Shown: positions 42,741 to 48,577 of the stretch, one piece after another
Layout: every line of letters begins with the position of its first letter
Numbering within the stretch: position 1 is the stretch's first letter
Source of the DNA: an archaeon
GTDB lineage: Archaea > Thermoproteota > Thermoprotei_A > Marsarchaeales > Marsarchaeaceae
DNA length: 48,577 bases
Assembly: GCA_902812505.1 (NCBI GenBank)
Contig: CADDZQ010000005.1
Location: 1 to 48,577, forward strand
Direction of reading: 5' to 3'
Position numbers and translations under genes: made by a program
The notes under the pieces: generated by a model
Seen by the model: only the letters and a program-made list of their open reading frames with translations
Told to the model about the DNA's origin: nothing
The model's database searches: none

Positions 42741-43664
42741 TCAGATTGGCAGAGACTCGTCTTCACGTTTTGTGGTCACCACAGGTCCGTCGTTAGACAT
42801 GAAGATTGTGTGTTCAAATTGGGCCACCAGTCCGCCGCTCTTCTCCAGAAGCACCTTGTATTCATAGATTCCCCCAGCTCTCACAAGGCGTATAATCGAG
42901 TTGTACACCTCCTCCTTCGAGGCGAATGAGCCTAGCCACCTATCAGTAAAGGGCATACCCTTTCTAGTGCCCAGCGCATACTCAAGTATTCTCTCATCAA
43001 GCCTAGTGGGCGTCCTGACCTTTCTCAGCCCCCTGAATATCTTCCCCACACTATCCTCTTTGATCTTCCCAACACCATACGTTGTGAACGGCTCTATGGC
43101 CACAGCTACACCTGGCGTAAACCTGAAGCTTACACCATTAGCTACGTTGGGCACACTCACCCCGGCGTGTAGCTCATACCGCCTAATGGTGTGACCAGTG
43201 AGGTCCACGATTGGGTTGACCCCGTAGCTTCTGATTTTCGCCTCAATAAAGCCACCCAAGTCGCCCAGCCTAATATCCCTTCTGATGTGGGAAAGAGCTT
43301 CTAAGAGGGATTCCCTAGACGCACGCACAATCCTTTCCGCATCGGGGTTAAAACTCACAGTTACTGCCGAATCGGCTATGTACCCCTTATAGTGTGCGCC
43401 AGCATCGATCTTCACCACACTCGACTTGGGTATCACGGAATCCGTATCCATGGAGGAGGGAGTATAGTGAGCGGCCACACTGTCAATGGACACGTTGAGT
43501 GGGAAGGCTGGCTCGCACCCCTGCGCTCTCAGCTCCGCTTCAACCCTCTCGCAGAGCTCCGACAGGGGCATACCTTCGTGCACAATCTCCTGAGCCTTGA
43601 CGAGCGCCTTTGCGGTTACTGAGCCAGCTATACGAAAACCATTCTCAGATTCCTCTAAACTCAT
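42741..43664 (-). CDS. map: Methionine aminopeptidase, type II
   Basis: 307 residues. Metal ligands: Asp87 (KIDAGAH), Asp98 (YIADSAV), His in LTGHTIRRY, Glu in VAIEPFTTYG and Glu in AQFEHTI; His66 (AAHYTP) is the active-site base. The helical insert between residues about 170 and 250 marks type II, as in archaea and eukaryotes. It removes the initiator Met. Nine bases after argS, so likely one transcript. Confidence 0.96.
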   Translation of the reverse strand: MSLEESENGFRIAGSVTAKALVKAQEIVHEGMPLSELCERVEAELRAQGCEPAFPLNVSIDSVAAHYTPSSMDTDSVIPKSSVVKIDAGAHYKGYIADSAVTVSFNPDAERIVRASRESLLEALSHIRRDIRLGDLGGFIEAKIRSYGVNPIVDLTGHTIRRYELHAGVSVPNVANGVSFRFTPGVAVAIEPFTTYGVGKIKEDSVGKIFRGLRKVRTPTRLDERILEYALGTRKGMPFTDRWLGSFASKEEVYNSIIRLVRAGGIYEYKVLLEKSGGLVAQFEHTIFMSNDGPVVTTKREDESLPI

Positions 43665-43673
43665 AGCGTATCA

Positions 43674-45653
43674 CTACATCCTCTCGGGGGGTACAATCCC
43701 AAGGAGCGAAAAGCATGATAAAAGCGTGCGGTTCAACATCACCACCAGACCTAGTCTGGCATCACGCACAGCTGGATCCTGAGCCCCCAAAACGGGTGTC
43801 GAATCATAGTAGCTATTGAAAAGGTCACAGAGCTTTAAAACATAGTCTGCTAGCGCCTCTGGCCGCAGATTATCCGCCGCATACCCAACCACCTCCGGTA
43901 GCCGCGCGATAAGCACGGTTAGCCTGTGCTCATCCGGGCTCCTAAGACACGAGAAGTCTGGTTGAAGCCGAGAAATGTCTCCAGCCTTCGCTAGCAGGCT
44001 CCTAGTGCGCACATATGTGTAGAGCGCGTAGGGACCACTGTTGGATTCGAAGTTGAGCACCCTATCCCAGCTGAAGGATATTTTTTTGTTGGCGTTAACG
44101 CTTATAAGAGCGAACCTTATGGCGGCTACACTCACCTTATCAGCTATGCTTTTCACCGTGTCATCGTCCAGCTCCTTGTTTCTCCGCTTAACCTCATCCA
44201 CGGACCTGTTGAATGCTTCATCGAGTACAGAGTCAAGCGCAATATACCTGCCACGTCTTGAAGTCATCCTCTCACCCTCAAGTTCAACATGCTCGTAGGG
44301 AACATGCACTTGGTTAACAATCTTTTTATAACCCAAAGAGTAGAGCGCCACCTTTAGCTGGAGCTGGGGAGTAGACTGCTCGGCGCCAATTATGTTGTAT
44401 ACATAGTCCGCCTCGGAGAGCTTAACAACAGAGTAGGCCAAGTCACGTGTGGTGTAAAGGGTTGTACCATCAGAGCGTGTGAGAACAAGTGGGGGTATGA
44501 CGCGTGTCTTCGGTATCCCAAACAGTTCCTTTAAACCCAACTCGTTTGCGGCTCTCTCAGCATCGAAGATGAGGCTCCTACCTTCCATCTTGACGTACGG
44601 TGAGCCCCTTAACTTCTCTAATAATAGCTCCACGCTACCATCCCATAGCAGGTCGCTCTCAAAATAGAACCTGTCGTGGTTGACGTTGGCGCGGCGAAGG
44701 GTCTGTTTGAATCCCTCTAAGCAGTGGTTTACGAGCTTCCTCACAAGCTTTACAGTCACACCAACACCTTCCTCATACTCCATCATTAACTGGTTCAATG
44801 CAAGAACGGGGTCTTCTAAGTCGGCGAAGGCGCGACTCAACGCCTCAAACATCGCCGGATCCCTCTTAGATTGTTCAGCGAGTACGCCCATCCACTCATC
44901 GATCTCCGACTGCACTCTCTTCACCTCCTCGTCACCCTCAGCTTCAGCAAGCCTAGCCTTAGCGTCATAGAGTTCGACAAACGCGTTGGCGAAGACGTAG
45001 AGTGAACCAACATAGAAGTCGGGTTTACCGGACGGCTCTGGTTCACCTAGCAACTTATAGGCCAACGCGGCGAGCGCGGTCTGCCTACCAGTATCATCCA
45101 CGTAGAAGTGTGTTATCACCGTTTTATGTCTTGCTCGAAGAAGGCGTGCCAACGTGTCCCCGAAGAACGCGTTCCGCGCAGCACCTATATGGAGGGGGTG
45201 AACAGGGTTCGCGCTCGTGTGCTCAACTATCACCCTACTCGGAGTGGATGGGTTCTCACCATATCTTTCCCCAAGCTTAGATATGCTACTCCAAACAGCA
45301 TCAGCAACGCTCTTAGTCTTAAGAAAGAAGTTAACGTAGCCCCCCATGGGTTGGATGCGCTCAACGAAGTCGAGCGCCGCGGAGGCCGCTAAGTCAGCGA
45401 GTCTTCTAGACAGTGAATCCGGCGTGTCACCACTTCGTTTTGCCTTGGCGTGGACGGGTAAAGCCAGGTCGCCCAAGTCGGGTGAGGGGGGAACCTCAAA
45501 CTCATCTGGCTCAACGCTAAGCGTAGACGAGAGAGAGCCTATTATACCACGTTTAAACGAACCCATAGGGTCAAATTCCGCGTGATCACCATCTATGCCA
45601 GGCATTTTTGCTAAACACGTAACGGTGTGATTTATGGTTTTGTGCACAGCCAC
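43674..45653 (-). CDS. argS: Arginyl-tRNA synthetase
   Basis: Up to 659 residues. ANPVHPLHIGAARNAFFGD (HIGH motif at about 152-161), YVDDTGRQ, the RVIPPLVLTRSDGTTLYTTRDLAYS segment and a degenerate KMSKS (ERMTSRRGRYIALDSVLDE). A DALR-type anticodon domain ends in LLSCFSLLGIVPPERM. Start is uncertain: the first 29 residues are unlike the family, and ATG at residue 17 or 30 (MGSFKRGIIGSL) is a better fit to the usual N-terminal Arg-S domain. Confidence 0.95.
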   Translation of the reverse strand: MAVHKTINHTVTCLAKMPGIDGDHAEFDPMGSFKRGIIGSLSSTLSVEPDEFEVPPSPDLGDLALPVHAKAKRSGDTPDSLSRRLADLAASAALDFVERIQPMGGYVNFFLKTKSVADAVWSSISKLGERYGENPSTPSRVIVEHTSANPVHPLHIGAARNAFFGDTLARLLRARHKTVITHFYVDDTGRQTALAALAYKLLGEPEPSGKPDFYVGSLYVFANAFVELYDAKARLAEAEGDEEVKRVQSEIDEWMGVLAEQSKRDPAMFEALSRAFADLEDPVLALNQLMMEYEEGVGVTVKLVRKLVNHCLEGFKQTLRRANVNHDRFYFESDLLWDGSVELLLEKLRGSPYVKMEGRSLIFDAERAANELGLKELFGIPKTRVIPPLVLTRSDGTTLYTTRDLAYSVVKLSEADYVYNIIGAEQSTPQLQLKVALYSLGYKKIVNQVHVPYEHVELEGERMTSRRGRYIALDSVLDEAFNRSVDEVKRRNKELDDDTVKSIADKVSVAAIRFALISVNANKKISFSWDRVLNFESNSGPYALYTYVRTRSLLAKAGDISRLQPDFSCLRSPDEHRLTVLIARLPEVVGYAADNLRPEALADYVLKLCDLFNSYYDSTPVLGAQDPAVRDARLGLVVMLNRTLLSCFSLLGIVPPERM

Positions 45654-45685
45654 CCAAACACGGGTTGCCGCCCTATGACTCAGCG

Positions 45686-46690
45686 CTAAACGTAATCTTC
45701 TCTGCTCACCACATTCTTATAGTTCTTACCCTCTAGGAATGCGGCGAGATTTCTAGCCGCGCTCCTCACAGCTCTAGGAAAGAAGTTCTTCACAACACCC
45801 GAATTATGAGGTGACCCCAAAACGTTCGGTAGCTCCAAGAATGGGTAGCGCGGACGGAAAGCCGAGTCACCCTTCGGTTCATCCCACCAAACATCAATCG
45901 CAGCCCGGAAGCGGGGGTGGCTGAGAAGATGGTTATAAAGGTCCTCTTCAACGATTACACCTGCGCGCCCAACATTAACAAGCAATGCATCATCCTTCAT
46001 AACCCCGAGCGCCTCTCTATCGATCATACCAGCTGTGCGCTTGGTTAGCGGTAGGGTTAGAAGCAGTATGTCAACACCACTCAAAAACTCTTTGAGGGCG
46101 CTCGACCCAAAAAGCCTATCCACATAAGCGTCGGCATTACCCGACCGATTCAAAGCGTGAACACTCATACCAAAGCACTTAGCCCTTTTGGCCACAGCGC
46201 GCCCTATCCCTCCATATCCGAGTATACCCAACACTTTACCCGCTAACTCCTCTGTGGGGGTTTTCTGATTGAAGACTTCCCGCTTCAAAAGTTGATGGTT
46301 CGACTGCAACTCCTTGTAGAAGTAGAGGATCATGGCGAAAACGTGTTCAGCCATCGGCTCCGCGTAGGCGCCAGCATTGCTGAGGACCACGACACCCTCA
46401 GGTATGGAGTCAAACGGTAGACCGTCCACACCCGCTGAAACCGTCTGTATAACCCTGAGCTTAGGTAGTCGATGAGTCCACTCTGATAGGAATACGCCTG
46501 TTGGGCGGGAGTCACCACCACCAGAGCCAGACGAGTAGGCCACAAGCATGGCCTCCGTGTCCTCCGGTGGGTTTGGGGCTTCGCTAGAATACACTAACTC
46601 GCATATGCTTCCGAGCTCTGAGGTGATAGCCTCTCTGACCTCGGAGCCCACTGGGAATGCGACGTACACCCTAGCGGGCAAAGCCATCAC
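45686..46690 (-). CDS. D-isomer-specific 2-hydroxyacid dehydrogenase
   Basis: 334 residues. NAD-binding GILGYGGIGRAVAKRA, catalytic Arg in VNVGRAGVIVEE, Glu in DVWWDEPKGD and His in GSPHNSGVVKN. Could reduce glyoxylate, hydroxypyruvate or a similar keto acid; substrate is not resolved. Start ATG 46690 (also 46687). It lies between the OFOR-linked unknown gene and argS, same strand. Confidence 0.88.
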   Translation of the reverse strand: MMALPARVYVAFPVGSEVREAITSELGSICELVYSSEAPNPPEDTEAMLVAYSSGSGGGDSRPTGVFLSEWTHRLPKLRVIQTVSAGVDGLPFDSIPEGVVVLSNAGAYAEPMAEHVFAMILYFYKELQSNHQLLKREVFNQKTPTEELAGKVLGILGYGGIGRAVAKRAKCFGMSVHALNRSGNADAYVDRLFGSSALKEFLSGVDILLLTLPLTKRTAGMIDREALGVMKDDALLVNVGRAGVIVEEDLYNHLLSHPRFRAAIDVWWDEPKGDSAFRPRYPFLELPNVLGSPHNSGVVKNFFPRAVRSAARNLAAFLEGKNYKNVVSREDYV

Positions 46691-46700
46691 TCATTACGCT

Positions 46701-46985
46701 TCATGGAGATGCCTCGTCGTCAACAGCCATCAGCCATGGTACCAGCGTTTCGAGATTGAGCTTACGCACATCCCCACCGCCGTAGTCCATCTCTGCCCCC
46801 GTTATTTCCACGTACTCATCATTCTTTGTACCGTATATTTTTATAACAGCGTCTTCGTAGTGTTCTCTTGCAGCGTCAAGCTTGGAGAGGAAAATCAGCG
46901 ACAGTTTTGCACCCTCCGTTTGAAGTGAATATGCACCGTTTGAAGACTCCACGAACCCCACTAGTTTAGAATACTTGAGCCTCAT
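46701..46985 (-). CDS. Small hypothetical protein next to OFOR beta
   Basis: 94 residues, acidic, no signal or membrane segment. RLKYSKLVGFVESSNGAYSL followed by KLSLIFLSKLDAAREHYEDA. Compact alpha/beta prediction only. It starts 11 bases after korB and ends ten bases before the dehydrogenase gene, so co-transcription is likely. No family recognised. Confidence 0.55.
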   Translation of the reverse strand: MRLKYSKLVGFVESSNGAYSLQTEGAKLSLIFLSKLDAAREHYEDAVIKIYGTKNDEYVEITGAEMDYGGGDVRKLNLETLVPWLMAVDDEASP

Positions 46986-46996
46986 GTGTCAGCACA

Positions 46997-47857
46997 CTAC
47001 TGAAATGGTTCTAGGGCCTTAGCGAATTCCTGCTCACTCAGATTCCTCACACTTTCAACCGGTATAGTGGCCGTAACCTCCGAGCTCACAAGCTCCTCGA
47101 ATGTGGGCTTCTCCTCCGACCTATAGAAGAGGCCAAGCGGTATCTTATCTACTTCCTGAGCCCTGTGCAACGCTGCCACCAAATCGCTCGGATCGTGACC
47201 CACATCCTCCAGCTTATACATTTTCTGCCTAACTTCATCGTATATGTCGTGCCACGTGACACAGGGGCTTATCACGTCCACAAGAGCGAAGCCGCGATGC
47301 TTGATGGCCTCTTGGATAAGCATAGAGAGATGTTTGGGGTCGCCACTGAAGCCCCGAGCCACAAACGTTGCACCCACGCCGAGGAGTGTGGATAGTGGGT
47401 TGAGTGGGTAGATAATGCTACCATCGGGTGAGGTCTTGGTTCTCTGGCCCTTCTTAGATGTAGGTGAAAGCTGACCGGTTGTGAGGCCGTAAACCTCGTT
47501 GTTCATAACTATGAGCTTCACATCATGATTCCTCCTCGCAGTGTGCACTACATGGTTGAAACCTATACCGTACTCGTCGCCGTCACCGGCCGCCGCTATC
47601 ACAACCAAGTTGGGGTTCGCCACCTTCACCCCCACCGCTACAGGGAGAGGTCTGCCGTGGAGTCCGTGGTGGGCATAGGTCCTAATATAGCCCGGAAGGT
47701 TGGATGAGCAACCTATACCGGAGCTTATGAACACACGCTCCGGGGGAATCTGTAGTGTTATGAGCGTATTCTTAAGGGCGGCGAGAACACCGAAGTCGCC
47801 GCAACCAGGACACCAGTCGGGTCTGGTGTCACTCTCATAGACCCTAGGGTCCAACAC
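46997..47857 (-). CDS. korB: 2-oxoacid:ferredoxin oxidoreductase, beta subunit
   Basis: 286 residues. TPP and [4Fe-4S] subunit: Cys16 and Cys19 (WCPGCGDFG), Cys50 (GIGCSSNLPGY) and Cys near 200 (DVISPCVTW) are the cluster ligands; the TPP motif starts at AAGDGDEYGIGFNHVVH. The N in MNNEVYGLTTGQ binds Mg-TPP. Oxidatively decarboxylates a 2-oxoacid to acyl-CoA, reducing ferredoxin. A GGAGGTGA sits before the GTG at 47857, inside the end of the alpha gene. Whether the substrate is pyruvate, 2-oxoglutarate or broad cannot be decided, so the symbol is tentative. Confidence 0.88.
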   Translation of the reverse strand: MLDPRVYESDTRPDWCPGCGDFGVLAALKNTLITLQIPPERVFISSGIGCSSNLPGYIRTYAHHGLHGRPLPVAVGVKVANPNLVVIAAAGDGDEYGIGFNHVVHTARRNHDVKLIVMNNEVYGLTTGQLSPTSKKGQRTKTSPDGSIIYPLNPLSTLLGVGATFVARGFSGDPKHLSMLIQEAIKHRGFALVDVISPCVTWHDIYDEVRQKMYKLEDVGHDPSDLVAALHRAQEVDKIPLGLFYRSEEKPTFEELVSSEVTATIPVESVRNLSEQEFAKALEPFQ

Positions 47858-47863
47858 ACTTCT

Positions 47864-48577
47864 TCACCTCCCATTACTCCCAGCGATATGCTGCTTGACG
47901 GCTTTTACAACCTCAATCGGATATATCGGTTCACCGTCATACTTCAAATAATACTTCTGTATTAAAACACCCGTCTCACGCCTGATGAGTTTCGCCATCT
48001 GCGCTGTATAGTTCTGCTCAACATCCATGAGTTCGCTGGCCTGCTTAAGCATGCTTTCAACATCAGCTGGGAACGGGTAGATATCATAGAACTCATAGCT
48101 GTTCACCTTGAAGCCCTCCCCCCAGAGTCTTTCAAGCGCCTCCCGCACAGGGAGAGAGGAGCTACCCCACGTAACTATGGTTAGATCCGCCTTATCGGGT
48201 CCGAAGACGTCGGGGGGATTCATCTCCTTAGCCACACTCTGAAGCTTAATCATCCTCTTATTAAACTGCTTCCTACGCATATCAACAGCCTCCCTTAAAC
48301 CCGCTAGAACATCGCTTAAATCGTGTCCAAACTCATCGTGCTCATCCGTCTTCGCAACAAACATCAAACCCGGCGTACCGGGAAGCGCCCTCGGAGACAC
48401 GCCGTCTTCGGTTAAAGCGTACCTTTTGAACCATACACCGTTATGCATGCCGGGAGCAGCCTCCTTAACAATCTTACCACGTTCAATAGGTACTTTTGGG
48501 GTGAGGTTCTCGACGGTCGCGTACCCCCCATCACCGATGGCGAAGTCGAGTAGAACAATCACTGGTAGCTGATATTT
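47864..48577 (-). CDS. korA: 2-oxoacid:ferredoxin oxidoreductase, alpha subunit (C-terminal part, cut by window end)
   Basis: The frame is open to the window end (begins KYQLPVIVLLDFAIGD). The C-terminal domain segments GTPGLMFVAKTDEHDEFGH, TIVTWGSSSLPVREALERL and FPADVESMLKQASELMDVEQN match the fused gamma/alpha chain of archaeal oxidoreductases, including the NYTAQMAKLIRRETG segment near the C-terminus. The N-terminal gamma domain and the substrate-recognition motif (YPITPS-type) are outside the window. Seven bases before korB. Confidence 0.88.
   Translation of the reverse strand, partial: KYQLPVIVLLDFAIGDGGYATVENLTPKVPIERGKIVKEAAPGMHNGVWFKRYALTEDGVSPRALPGTPGLMFVAKTDEHDEFGHDLSDVLAGLREAVDMRRKQFNKRMIKLQSVAKEMNPPDVFGPDKADLTIVTWGSSSLPVREALERLWGEGFKVNSYEFYDIYPFPADVESMLKQASELMDVEQNYTAQMAKLIRRETGVLIQKYYLKYDGEPIYPIEVVKAVKQHIAGSNGR

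Noticed and set aside
1-48577. CRISPR arrays, tRNA or rRNA genes
   Set aside because: No regularly spaced short repeats, no T-arm GTTCRANNC contexts that fold into a cloverleaf, and no rRNA-like stretches were found in any gap by eye.

Overview
The window looks like a piece of an archaeal chromosome from the TACK/Thermoproteota side, probably a thermophile. Evidence from the sequence: an Alba chromatin protein, a class I lysyl-tRNA synthetase C-terminus, archaeal GTP cyclohydrolase (MptA), DUF1464 and DUF1512 proteins, many GTG/TTG starts, and TATA-like boxes about 25 bases upstream of start codons (leaderless transcripts). A form I aerobic CO dehydrogenase in such a background fits Caldarchaeales/Aigarchaeota-type lineages, but that placement is inference and no rRNA is present to test it.

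Layout. 1-500: 3' end of lysS (+). 497-5010: a leftward pyrimidine operon pyrF-pyrE-pyrB-pyrI-pyrK-pyrD. 5242-6486: HxlR-type regulator and a zinc-ribbon SpoIIM-like membrane protein. 6487-7170: gene-poor, with a possible decayed ORF. 7171-10482: enoyl-CoA hydratase, a membrane glycosyltransferase and serine hydroxymethyltransferase (+). 10492-11895: pyruvate kinase (-). 12090-12440: a deletion derivative of the TnpB element found at 38069-39430, lying against the 3' end of a complete leftward trpEGDCFBA operon (12441-19157). 19426-24970: amino-acid permease, a small unknown protein, galT, HD hydrolase, acetyltransferase, cysS (all -). 25373-26201: small unknown (+) and a PTPS-family protein (-). 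26378-32173: leftward CO dehydrogenase operon coxM-coxS-coxL-coxG-xdhC/YHS-mobA. 32711-34154: a lower-GC pair of secreted-protein genes. 34419-36516: DUF1464 and mptA (+). 36502-38010: unknown, luciferase-like protein, Alba (-). 38069-39430: decayed TnpB element. 39620-41200: HAD phosphatase and lipoyl synthase (+). 41232-48577: leftward run DUF1512, methionine aminopeptidase, argS, 2-hydroxyacid dehydrogenase, unknown, and 2-oxoacid:ferredoxin oxidoreductase beta and alpha (cut by the window end).

How it works together. The window carries almost complete pathways for UMP (all but carAB and pyrC) and tryptophan. CoxMSL would oxidise CO; CoxG, the XdhC-YHS protein and the MobA-like nucleotidyltransferase would mature its molybdenum-copper cofactor. 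MptA and a Glu-type PTPS suggest a tetrahydropterin C1 carrier that the serine hydroxymethyltransferase could use. LipA and the ferredoxin-linked oxidoreductase point to 2-oxoacid metabolism.

Integrity. Several conserved genes are broken: a 431-bp perfect tandem duplication in trpE, a 70-bp tandem duplication at pyrB/pyrI, single-base frame breaks in xdhC, mobA, the galT start and the trpE start, in-frame TAG codons in coxM and in the secreted-protein gene, and multiple lesions in tnpB. TAG is an ordinary stop elsewhere (for example pyrD and pyrF). Some of these breaks may be sequencing or assembly errors; reads would decide. I found no tRNA, rRNA or CRISPR array.
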